Shown one piece after another: positions 45,598 to 56,494 of a DNA stretch of 64,000 bases (the first letter of the stretch is position 1; every line of letters starts with the position of its first letter). The translations under genes and the position numbers were made by a program. The notes below the pieces were generated by a model. That model saw only the letters and a program-made list of their open reading frames with translations. It was not told the DNA's origin and did no database searches. Source of the DNA: Agroathelia rolfsii (Eukaryota; Basidiomycota; Agaricomycetes; Amylocorticiales; Amylocorticiaceae); the NCBI GenBank assembly GCA_018343915.1, contig JABRWF010000006.1, forward strand, positions 2,418,001-2,482,000. Direction: 5' to 3'.

Positions 45598-47199
45598 ATG
45601 CACCACTCATCTCCGATCCAATCTCCTATATCCGAGAAGGAGGCTCTGTTCTACTACCGTGGTTTGCCTTCTAACCCACGCTTGGTTGCTCGCTCTAGCA
45701 GCCTTACTACTCCGTGGGTAGAGCCCAGTGGCCCAGAAGAGTACCCCCAGTCCAAGGAGCTGAAAAATGTTGGCAACCATCCAATTCGCAAAATCTGGGA
45801 GGATACGTTCGCTCCTAGGATTATTGCCCTCCTGGACTCAAAAGGGGTGAAATTCACAAGCATCGATGTTGTTCGGATTGGTATTGCTGGGGAGTCTTCC
45901 ACTCCTGTCATCCTGTGGATTGGTGTCATCCCCACCTCCCTCCTCTCTGTTGATGGCCTTGACGTAGCCCTCAAGTGTAAAGAGCTTCTTGAACAGAGTA
46001 GCATATCTGATGTCCACGTTGAATTCCGCGAGTCCGTTGTCCAATCGCTCGCTAATCTTAGGTTCCTTGAACCTGTCCTCTCTGCTGATCCAACTGCAGA
46101 ACTCCGTCGGCCCCTTACCGCTACTCTTGGTTTTAGCATCTATGCCAAGACTAGTCCTCACGCTGAAGGCACTGCGGGCTTTTTTATGGCTGAAGGCGGC
46201 GATAGCAAGAAGATCCTCCTTATTACTGCTCGTCACGTTGTTATTCCATGGGAGGAGGGCAACAGTACTTATGAGTACAAAAATACCAGTGCACCCCTTC
46301 GTAAGGTTTTCCTCCTCAGCAACACAGGTTACCAAGAGCTTCTTGCATCCATTGACTCAGATATCAAGAACGCAAAAGACACAATCAATTACTACACAAA
46401 GTATCTTGAGCTGTCTACAAGAGCAAAGGAGGGCAGCTCAAGCAACGTGACAAGCAAGCGCCAAGTGGCTCAGGCTGAGTTGACAAAGGCAGGGGAGTTG
46501 GTTGACCAGTGTAGCATCCTTTATCAGGAGGTTTTAAAGAACTGGAAATCTGTGGAAGCCTTGGGCCATCTTCTCTTTTCCCCTTCTCTTGATGTCGGTA
46601 TCAATGGCGATAACTACACCAAGGATTTTGCTGTTATCGAGCTTGACCTCAACACAATCAACATGGAAACCTTCAAGGGAAATGTCATTGACCTCGGCAC
46701 CCAGATTAAGCGCCTAGAACTTATGGCCATGATGTACCCCCACAGTACAAACCCTGGTAACTTTGTTTATCCGTATGACCGCCTCCTAAAGCTTCGTGGC
46801 ACTATACCAACCACCGAAATGTTTGCGCCTACCATGCTCGATCACGATGGCAACGAATTTCTCATGGTTCTTAAGCGAGGACGCACCACTGGCCTGAGCG
46901 TTGGCCGTGCCAACGAGATCTCTTCTCGTACTCGCCAGTACTTTGAAGGAAAGTCAGTTCTAGAATCTAGGGAATGGGCTATTCTCCCCAAAAACAACAA
47001 ATCTGGCGCATTCTCTGAACCCGGTGACTCTGGCGCCGTTGTTGCTGATGGCTTCGGGCGTATCGGCGGCATTATCACTGGTGGTGCGGGTATGATTGAA
47101 TCCAAAGACATTACCTACGTCACGCCTATTGAGTTCCTTGAGAAGTGTATCAAAGAGAAATTTCCCAAGGCCCACTTCAACCCAGTTTTCACCGCCTAG
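45598..47199 (+). CDS. Intracellular trypsin-fold serine protease-like protein
   Basis: An intronless gene of 533 residues. The ATG at 45598 (MHHSSPIQSPISEKEALFYY) is the first ATG in frame. No signal peptide or membrane segment is seen, so the protein is probably cytosolic. The N-terminal 190 residues (YRGLPSNPRLVARSS, ILWIGVIPTSLLSVDGLDVA) form a domain I recognise only as typical of basidiomycete proteins of this type. The C-terminal part has a trypsin-like triad: His213 in LLITARHVV, Asp343 in KDFAVIELDL and Ser478 in PGDSGAVVADGFG. LKRGRTTGLSVGRANEI precedes the serine, as in this group. Between His and Asp lies a roughly 80-residue, charged, probably helical insertion. A protease activity is likely but unproven. 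Confidence 0.75.
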   Translation: MHHSSPIQSPISEKEALFYYRGLPSNPRLVARSSSLTTPWVEPSGPEEYPQSKELKNVGNHPIRKIWEDTFAPRIIALLDSKGVKFTSIDVVRIGIAGESSTPVILWIGVIPTSLLSVDGLDVALKCKELLEQSSISDVHVEFRESVVQSLANLRFLEPVLSADPTAELRRPLTATLGFSIYAKTSPHAEGTAGFFMAEGGDSKKILLITARHVVIPWEEGNSTYEYKNTSAPLRKVFLLSNTGYQELLASIDSDIKNAKDTINYYTKYLELSTRAKEGSSSNVTSKRQVAQAELTKAGELVDQCSILYQEVLKNWKSVEALGHLLFSPSLDVGINGDNYTKDFAVIELDLNTINMETFKGNVIDLGTQIKRLELMAMMYPHSTNPGNFVYPYDRLLKLRGTIPTTEMFAPTMLDHDGNEFLMVLKRGRTTGLSVGRANEISSRTRQYFEGKSVLESREWAILPKNNKSGAFSEPGDSGAVVADGFGRIGGIITGGAGMIESKDITYVTPIEFLEKCIKEKFPKAHFNPVFTA

Positions 47200-48290
47200 A
47201 CCTTGCAACAAAATTATATCACAAAGCTCTGGCTAGTCAACTTATTGTTTAGATGTACCTTACTTCCTTTCCTTTCAACTAGTCTTGTGCGCTTCCGTGT
47301 TTTTTTTTTTTCAACAGTGATACTTTGACCCTGTATTATTCACCCCCCCCCCCCCAATTTTGTTATAATAAATTTTACTGTACTTTTAACAACAAAGTAT
47401 TTTGCAACAATGTATGCTTTAACTTTTGTCTGATGAAGTGAGGTATATAATGGTCGAAATTAAATACATCAACAAGACCTAGAGCTCGACCTCAAAAGGA
47501 GTGATATAAAAATAGTCAATAAATCATACCTCTTGTATATACAATGTTAATTGGGTATATGCCAAATGGATAGTATTGTCGAATCGTAAATATTTCGCGA
47601 GACGGTATAAGTGGCGTTGATTTTTTGTGGAATGAGAGTAGCAACATGAGCATTATTTGATGGCGGCTTGTACTAATACTATAGGCTGCAGCGCAGGGAA
47701 AGTTGGCAATTTTAGAGGCGGGATGTCAAGATAAAACGAGTTGTCGGATATCTTGCATTGTGTTGAAGTTCATAAATATAGGTAGACATTTACGAACATT
47801 TCGACTGAAAAAGGATCGGAGACAGTTGAACCATTGGCTTGATCGTTATGGTTAAGGGCCAGTCTGAGCAAGTCTAATGCACGAACGCGGGCTATATGCC
47901 GGCTTCTTAAATTTCATAGAAATTATTGGGGTATACCCGTAAGATGGACAGAACAGGAGCAGCAGAAAACATAAAGGTTTAATATAACATAAATTTATTG
48001 ACGTTAGGGCTCAATGTGGATGTGATATAACATTTGGAATTCGAAATAGAGTGATACAAAGTTTTAACTTTTACAAATACGAGCACTGTGCGCATCTGAT
48101 GCTCTAATTGCTTAGCGATATGAAGACATATTATCATCTTGTCATATACATAAGTCTGATTCTTCTTGCCTACTTCAAAGTAATCATTTTATGCAAAATC
48201 GTAAGATGAACTCTGGCGCAAAAACATGCGCACAGTGAATATTTTTTGAATGGTCAAAACAACAAATTAAACAATACGTGCCTGATTTCA
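47200..48290. other. Convergent intergenic region
   Basis: AT-rich 3' sequence after the trypsin-fold gene with a T run near 47300 and a run of about 14 C at 47342-47355. No gene or RNA was recognised before the MFS transporter stop at 48291. Confidence 0.6.
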
Positions 48291-50440
48291 TCATACCGGC
48301 TCGAGCATAGTAGAATATGGTCTTTTGGCCTCGATTGAAACACAAGCATGGCCATCCGAAGGGGTTCCATACCTCGTCTTCTTCGGATCGTTCCCTACAA
48401 TATCGACGGCTCCAACTTTAAAGAGGGCGTCCATGTCCTCAAGCCGAATAGCCGTTGTTTCGGGCAAGAAAAAATATACCCAGAGAAAGGCAATCGTCAT
48501 GAAGGAAGCAAACAGGATGTTCCAAAGCCAATGTTAGATATCATATACGGGGTTGATTTGACAACTGCAAACTGCATGATCCTGATGATGTTGTTAGTAT
48601 ATATGAATGAAATCAGCTAAATTATAATACCATTGCGTCGCCGTTGCTAATGATTGGTAAACGAGAGTTGAGTTTTATTTCCGATTTCATATTTAATTTA
48701 GTTTAACCTACTGATAGTAACACCCAAAGCTCTTACTCGAGTGGGAAATATCTCTGCCGATATAATCCAAGGAATAGCGTTCCAAGATGCGCAGTAAAAA
48801 ATCTACAGTTGGCTCATGTGAAACACATGATAAAACTATTCATACGGATTGAGTACATACCACAAAAACGTAGATACAAGCAATTGCAACCCACCCGCCT
48901 GCTGATTTCCGGCCTGTTGAGTCGGCGGTTGGTTTGGCTACTGCGATGTAGCCGCCGATGTACCACATGGCGGCTGCTGCACCTATAGATCCTATTAAAA
49001 GTGGTTTGCGACGTCCAACACGGTCCAAAATCCAGACGAGGAAGACGGTGCTAACAGCAAACTTGACAACGCCATATATTCCCGTGGCAAAAAACGATGC
49101 GTTTTTTCCAGAGACACCGAGGCTCTCAAACTATAGCATAGGCACAAGATTAAGTGAAAAAGTGGCATAGTTGTATAGAGATCATTTACGATAGTTGGAC
49201 TGTAGTAATTGACACCATTTATGCCTTCCCGTGATTTGAAAAAGTCAGTGGATAGGATGGAAGGTATTTTGCAAGAAACACACACACCAGACATGCTTTG
49301 AAATACCATAGTTCCAACGCCAAAGCCTAATCTATTCCTATTCCCTTTTGAAAGGAGCTCCAAGAAGAGTGACATGAAGGAAGCGCCCTTATTGATTTCG
49401 GTCTCACGCTTCAGTTGTATCCTCATATCCTCCACTTCCCCTTGGATGTAAGCATGGTCTCGGGGTAATTGTCGTATCTTAGACAACATGGCAACACAGT
49501 CTTCCCATCGTTCTCTTTCGGCCAACCAGCGTGGAGACTCCCAAACCAAGAACATAGACAAGAAGAGTAATCCTCCAGGTATCACTTGTACCGCTAATGG
49601 GATGCGCCATTGCGCTGAGGAGGCAGACGAGATATGTTCGGCGGTGCCATAGTTGATCCAGAAACCAATTAAGGCAGCAAATTGATAGTTAATCTGCAAA
49701 AATTGTCATAAACATCTTTTTGGTGCACAAAAGAAAAGAGAAATTACGTCGTATATACCAATCAATCGGCCCCGAATTGCAGCAGGAGAAAACTCCGAAA
49801 TGTACATAGGTACCAAAGAAGATGCAGTTCCTATGAAGGTGTGACATCATCGATATGTAAAATGACGTCAACAAACAAACCCAGAGATGCAGAGGTCAGA
49901 TACCTTACCGACACCAATCCCAGTAAGGGTGCGACCGACGTACATCATCTGTAATGACCCGTTGGCCCAGGTCTGAAGGAATGATCCAACAATGAACAAT
50001 GCACTGGTCACTGCAATCGGGATGCGACGGCCACAATGTTGAGTGAATGGGAGTGCGAAGAGAGCTCCAAAAAATGCACCGCCTATTGGTGAGCCTAACG
50101 TTAGTGGAATAGTCCGTATGCAATGATTTTCTGAAACAGACCATACCTTGAAAGACACAAACCACGTTTGAAGATACGTTGTTCATTTGGCTCTGAGAAA
50201 GTTGGTTGATACCAAAGTCTCTTTTGAAAGATTGAAGTTGAATCGTGGACCCTGGTATGAGTTGATACATGCTATTTGATTATTGTTGAATAGAAAATCA
50301 GAGGCATAGAGCATACCGATTACGGCAGTGTCATAGCCAAACATCATAGCGCCAAAGCAGGCGATGAAAGCAAAGAGGTACATCCGAAAATTGTACACAT
50401 CTTTAGGCGTTGGACGATCCTCTACAAGTGAAAAGCCCAT
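48291..50440 (-). CDS. MFS sugar/quinate-type transporter with an apparent frameshift in the last exon
   Basis: This is a twelve-helix major facilitator of the sugar porter family. The ATG at 50440 starts MGFSLVEDRPTPKDVYNFRM, and the next segment has GAMMFGYDTAVIG. Conserved blocks follow: FFGALFALPFTQHCGRRIPI, GRTLTGIGVG, INYQFAALIGFWINYGT, VWESPRWLAERERWEDCVAM, GVNYYSPTI, LDRVGRRKPLLIGS and SAEIFPTRVRALGVTI. The penultimate region reads TATQWIMQFAVVKSTPYMIS and NIGFGT, then runs into a stop. The continuation LFASFMTIAFLWVYFFLPET with TTAIRLEDMDALF is in another frame. One base appears to be missing near 48515-48521 and no intron can explain it. The gene is a recent pseudogene or the assembly has a one-base error. 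The substrate is probably a hexose or related polyol. Confidence 0.8.
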
Positions 50441-52045
50441 GATGTAGGTCAGGCTTTTGGAACCCTTAGTGTTGGGAGCAATGGGGGCTCTTGGCTCCTT
50501 AAATCATGTTTTTGAATAGCAAAATTACCACGGTCATGTCCTGAGGAAGTACTTCGGAGGGAAGCTGTGCTTCTGGTTTGTGTGAGAATACAATTTAATT
50601 TTTATATCTGACCTCACGGGGTCAGGCATGCATATCATGCGGAATGTACGCCCCTTATGATTCATTTCGGGTCAGCTGCTCCACAATAGAAGAGCTAATA
50701 GCAGGCCAGATGCCTCTTATGTTGATGTGTTTTCAATGAGCAGCCAAACTTTCAGCCTAACGGAGGGACATGTTGAACTAATTGACAAAAAAATCGAGGG
50801 CATGGCGTATAGGTCTGAAGTGTAGCCGTGCGGGTACGTCATGCTCTTCCTAAACCACCATGAATTGATGATATTTTGAGCTGTAGCAGGTGACGGTCTC
50901 ACTGCCACTATCTATCATTATCGTCATTCGTTGCTGGTGTCGATCTATCTTATTGCTTGGTGTTCTTTGGAGCCTTGATACATCTTCAAGGCTGCGGCTG
51001 CGTCATATCCCATTCGAAGATCAAAGAAGATCAAGGAGCCACAATCAAATCAAGTTATTATGAGCGATATTGCAGGGCGATTTAGTGGCTTCGCAAACGA
51101 ACGTCAGCATAAGGCAGGCATTGAATATTCCTAGCATTTTGTAGATATGATATATGAACCAAGGAATATCGGTAGACAAATATGGGTGTTCGGGCTGGAA
51201 GAGAGTTCATGCAGCCAAGCTTCGCTCGAGCCATAATACATAATCGATAATTCGACAACAACGTACAGGACTCAGCCTCGGCAAGTTCATTATATGCGTT
51301 CTAGTGTAAGGTGCAATTGAATTCTAAGAGTTGGGTTGGCTTGTTAGATTGCAAGCAAGATGAATAAGTAGTTGAAGGTTATTCAAGTTGAAAAGAAGAG
51401 AAGGATAGTTGAATTCAGAAAACTCAGTTATAGTGATCATTTTGACATAGGTTGAACTTGTGTATATCGTCGTAGGTCAAATTTCGTAAGGTGGAATTTG
51501 TCGATGAGCGATGGCAGTTAGAGGCAGTACAGGAATAGCGGAAAACAAGGTAAAATATAGAGTTATTCTGCATTGATCAAAGCTCGTAGACTAGTTGAGA
51601 AGGTTAACTTGGAAAAATCCAAATGACGCTACTGCTCATGCACAAACGTTTATGAGCTTTTAGTAGTGTTACTAGAACGAATTTTACCAAGCTGGAATTT
51701 CGCTGAGATTGGCCAATCCGAACTATTTTGTTGGTTGCGGACCATGCAATTAGAACTACGCATTCAAATGGGAACAATAGACGATATATACATACAAAAG
51801 CATGGCCTCGTCGATAGTAATAGCAGAGAAACAAGCTGTTCTGTAGCGTGAGAGGAATCACTGGCAGGGCAGCTGAAGTTTTGATTCGAAGTCCGATAGA
51901 AAGATGAGCGTTGAGAGTTTCAGGCGGCGGCGACACTTAAACAACTTGCACTCGAACTTGCTTATGGTTTAACGAAAACTCCTAAAATTCATCATTTACC
52001 GGCTTCAAAGAGCTCCTCACAGTATTCTGCTTGTTTTCTCAAACA
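50441..52045. other. Divergent intergenic region
   Basis: The 1.6 kb lie between the MFS transporter and the dsRBD-repeat gene. ORFs on the minus strand at 51604-51936 and on the plus strand at 51666-51851 have no recognisable domain. No gene is supported. Confidence 0.55.
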
Positions 52046-55000
52046 ATGAAAATAAAAATCAAAGTGCCGACTTCTGGTTCTGCAAAAGCTTCGACTGGGT
52101 TGGTCAGCAGTGGCAATCTGCGGTCCAGTCCATCGACTGCTGAGCAAAAACCTGCCTCACAGACCTTTGCTCTGGTCTCAAAGAATCTGGAGGCTATAGG
52201 AGCTCTCTCTGTACCAACTTTTCTCAGCACCGATGCGCCTGTTAGCGAAGAAATCATGAACATCATCACTCGTAGCGTGCCTACAAAGCAGACACTGTCG
52301 CCGCCCCCCGTGCCACTCGACCTTCCCGATGAAGAGGAAGGAGCCTCTGTCACTCCTTCCGGTCCTCCTCGGCCTCCGCTCAAGATGCAGACTGTGACAC
52401 GACTACAACAGACAGCTCAGCGTGCGTTTGGCAATACCGATGGTCTTAGATTCGAATTTATCGAAGAGAATGGCGCCGGAAGTATGCTATCTCGTTGCTC
52501 TCTACTCAATTTTTTGTGTCTCTGTGTCGTCTCATTATTATATTCTTCTCTCCCCATGTTCTTGCGTTCCCTTTGCTCATTTTTAGGCAAGCAATGCATC
52601 CTGACTGTCACGCGGCCAAACGGGATGTCCAGGTCTTACAAGACAGAGCCTGTCTATTCGCGCCAGAGCGAAGCAAAAGTGCACTGTGCAGTGATGGCAA
52701 TTGGGATGGGGGTCATTGACTTTATTCTTCATGGCGAGCCCGAGGTTCCTAAGCACAAGAACCTATCTCTAGCGCCAGTCACCGACTTTCCCCGTGAAAG
52801 TCTGAATCTTGCCGATCTAGAGCAAAAAGAGGATATGCTTGTTGCTGAGATCGAGGCACTCTTTGCCGAATGGAGAGTTGGATGTCCCAAGCCACTCTGG
52901 GTACCGCTTTCTGAGCTGAAACCTTCTGAAAGTAAGTTGTATACTGTGCTAGTAACTAAGAAATCAGATGCTGAACGAATATAAACAGAGCAGGGCTGTG
53001 CGCTAAGAATCTCTCTCTCCCCCCACATCTTTCGTGTATACTCTGTTCCAGCGGAGTTCAATAGCTTGGCCGAGGCGAAGCGGGCCTGTGCGATAGATGC
53101 GGTCAACCAGGGCGTACTTGACTTTATCAGGCACGGAAATGGTCAGACCAAACCTTCCACCAGGCCGCCTTCACCCTTCTGCGAGCCGTTGCCTACGGTG
53201 GCAGGGACAACGACGATGATGCCTTCTTCCTCTTTCGCTCCTTCCTCTATTCCTACAGCTCTGTCTGCTCATGTCCACCTTCCTCCTCTGTCCATCCAAG
53301 AATTCTTTGAGACTCTGCCGAAACCTTTCCCGGAAGGCTTGAGTACTAAGTCTGTTCAGGATATCAACGCACCGGCGTGGGTACACCAAATGGTGCAGAC
53401 AGCACGGGGCGGGCGGCTGACTCACGGATTCCTTTGGAGTAGCGATGGGATTATGGGCTGTACGTCTCCGAATCCTTTCCATTTCATTTCGGTGCTTACT
53501 GTTTTTTTTTTCTTCCCTTTTCTAGTGCACGGCTGTATTCTACGCCTCGAACGCCCGGGAGAGTCGAGATCCTATCTCGTTGATGCGCGATTTGCAAAGC
53601 GTACCGATGCCAAGGCGGCTGTGTGTCTGCAGGCGATATCACAAGGCGTAGGTGACTATATTCGTGCGATCAAGGACAGCGTGGATACGAAGGTCACGCC
53701 GGCGATGAGGCAATGGGTGAACGAGCTGGTGTTCCCCATCCTTTCGTTTGAGTGGCAAAAGTATCGGCCAACCGAGCAGTTGCTGTTTGACTTTACTAGT
53801 GAACAAGATGGTGGGTAGTAACGATCTCTCTATCTCCTTCTCTCGTATTAAACCACGAATTCACCTGGGCTGACGTCGTCTTATGCAAATAGCGTTCGGA
53901 TGTACTCTAAAACTCGAACTCGAGTGGGAATCCAAACCTGAAGATACGAGATCATATACAGTCGAGTCCGAGTACCGTAGCAAGGCAGATGCTCGCATTG
54001 CCGTCATCTCGCTCGCATATGAGCAAGGTGCCATCGAGTTTTTGCGTTTCCGGGGGCAGTCACCACCTGAGGGATATATTTCCGTGCGTACCGCAGACGA
54101 GTATGCAAAGAATCCAACTGGACCAAGCAAGAAGCGTAAAGGGCCGGACTGGGATGGCGGTCTTGTGCCGCCAGCTGCACCTTCAGGAACAGCCGCAGAA
54201 GCAGAGCCAGTAGTAAAGATAGAGCCAGAGATAAAAGTAGAACCAGTAGATGATGACGCTGTTCCTGATAAGAAACGGCCTCGTCTGGATTCGGGTGCGA
54301 GCGATAGCAAGAGTGCGGCTGCTGCTGTTTCGTCAGCGACATTACGGAATGGCTCCGAAGGGATCCCGCAGAAGCCCCCTATCATAACTCCTGCTGTTAC
54401 TAAACCCATGGTTAGGGGCTCCATGACGAAGATGAACCCGGGCGTAGGAATGCGGAAGGGAGCGAGACAGGTATATCCTCCGAGTAAGAACCCCATGCGT
54501 CCAACGACTGGGCAAAATGGGCCCAACATGCATCATGGGCACAGCGCTCCTCCCCCTTCTACTGGATATCCGAGTTCGTTTCCTCCGCCTGCGAATGGCC
54601 AATGGTCATCGATGCCGCCAGCCCCACCACCCTCCGCTGGTGCAAATGGACATTATTATCCGCCGCCATTCTCTGTCTCTACGAATCTGCATGTAAACTA
54701 TTATCCACCGCCACCAGGTCAGCCGTACCCTGGACCATACCCTCCTCACGTGTACCCCCCGCCTGCAACATATACCCAGCCCCCACCCCAGTCCCAGTCT
54801 CATAACCATAACCACAACCATAGCCACAACCAAACTCGTTCTGGTACCTCCAAACCGAATGGTCGGTTCTCCGGAGGAAGCCAGCAGAAACAAGAGCACG
54901 AGCACCATCAATATCAATACCCAGCTTATTCTGCTTATTACGATCGATCGTCGGGGTATTATGGCCATGGCTCTTCATCATCTTCTGGTCCTTCTTCTAT

Positions 55001-55658
55001 TTCATCCGCTACTGTTACTGCCGCCTCTCCTCCTCCTCCTCCTCCTCCTTCGTCATCTTCGACCCCGGGGATGGTATCATCTGCCTATTCATATCCACAT
55101 TCCCATGCACCGTATTCTCCCTATTTTCCGCCTCCACCTCCGCCGCGGGCTATTATGAATAATGACAATAGTCACAAACATGCTGGCCATGGCGGTCATC
55201 ACCTCGGTGCTTCTTCCTCACACGACGAGGCCAGTAGGAGTCCTGATACCTATTCGCCTTCACGGCCATGGCCGACTGATAGCGCTCGTGATGATAGGAA
55301 CGGAGGTGGAGGTAGGAATAACAATGCGTCGACATATGGGTACGGACCTGGATACGGATATGGATATGGGTATGGGTATGGATATCCTCCTTACCATCCC
55401 CATCCCCCTCTCTGGAATGAGAATGGGGCTCGGCCAGGTGGGGCTCCTGCATTGCCACCACTACCACCAGCGCCACCGGGGGCGATGATGCCTCATTTTC
55501 CACAGCACCCTGGAGCACCTATACCGCCAGCAATGGGGATGATGCCTCGAGATTATGCGCCTGGGCCATCATCGTCATCGGTGGGTGGGGATGTGTCGTC
55601 TGCACGTTCTGCACATGCGGTTGACTATTATGGAAGGCCAATGGGTGGGGGAGTATGA
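52046..55658 (+). CDS. Large protein with four degenerate dsRBD-like repeats and a Pro/Tyr/His-rich tail
   Basis: Five exons are read: 52046-52481, 52587-52931, 52989-53459, 53526-53810 and 53893-55658, giving 1,100 residues. The ATG at 52046 starts MKIKIKVPTSGSAKAS. Four tandem modules have junctions near residues 145, 260, 417 and 512. Each has a strand, a Gly-Cys or Gln-Cys, a strand with Tyr, then a helix with spaced Ala/Lys ending in G(V/A)xxFIR. Examples are KQCILTV..AKVHCAVMAIGMGVIDFI, QGCALRI..AKRACAIDAVNQGVLDFI and HGCILRL..AKAAVCLQAISQGVGDYI. This resembles the second half of a double-stranded RNA-binding fold. After them lie basic nuclear-type motifs (KKRKG, KKRPR), two SUMO-consensus sites and a tail of about 450 residues rich in Pro, Tyr, Gly and His. 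A nuclear RNA-related role is inferred. I know no named homologue. Confidence 0.7.
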
Positions 55659-56494
55659 ACTAGATAATGATTGAATATGGAAGCAGTACACGTTGAATAT
55701 TCTTGTTCTTTTTTCTTCTTGCTGCTGCTGCCGCGCTCATTATTTTAGTCGCACTTTGTTCTTTTCCTTCTTTTTGCCGTTTTTGCCGCACTGTTATTAT
55801 TGTACATTGTACTATTTTTCTAAACAGTCATAAGCGACTTTCGTGGATTTTGTTTTGTTTGGTCAACTAGGGCGAGAAAGGCTGTGATTTCCATCGGCTA
55901 CATGGGTTGTCATGCTAGTGCGCTTTTCCCCAAAGGGAAAGTTGAAATCGATGGCGCATCCACTTCAAGTTGAAGACTCAGACCTTGGTGATTTGCAGAA
56001 AAGGGATTGCCAGCTCAACAGTGATTAGATGTATATATTAAAGAATACAACTGCCAAGTGCTTCGACGAGCCGCAGTTGGCTATAATGAGGCACATGAAT
56101 CATTTCTGCTGTGTCATTGGCCACCCTGAGCGTCTCGGGACGCGGATTGCATCAGGATGTGAGCACTGCTGCAACATGATCATCAGCATGACAAGATATT
56201 CGCCAGTGGTAGTAAGGGATTAAATTCCTTAAATTCGATTAAATCTCCAGTGTATGTGCTTTGAAGGCGTATAGCATTTGTGTTACCGGCCCCTATTGGC
56301 CGCTGTTGTCCGTTGCCTGCGCTTGGGGCGGTGTAGCAACAAAGTGTTACAACAGCCAAGCAAAGCCACCAATCCACTTTTGCCTCTTACTCCTCTTCCC
56401 CCTCCTTCTGATATTTCAAGTCTCCCCTCCCCCCTCCGCACGACTGCTGGTCTGATCTGCTGTATTCTTCTACCCCCTTGTCATCTCATATACC
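55659..56494. other. Spacer between the dsRBD-repeat gene and the Tvp38 gene
   Basis: It holds the 3' region of the upstream gene (T-rich, about 55700-55860) and the pyrimidine-rich promoter of the Tvp38 gene (about 56385-56490, CCTCTT and CCCTCC runs). Short ORFs here lack domains. Confidence 0.55.
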
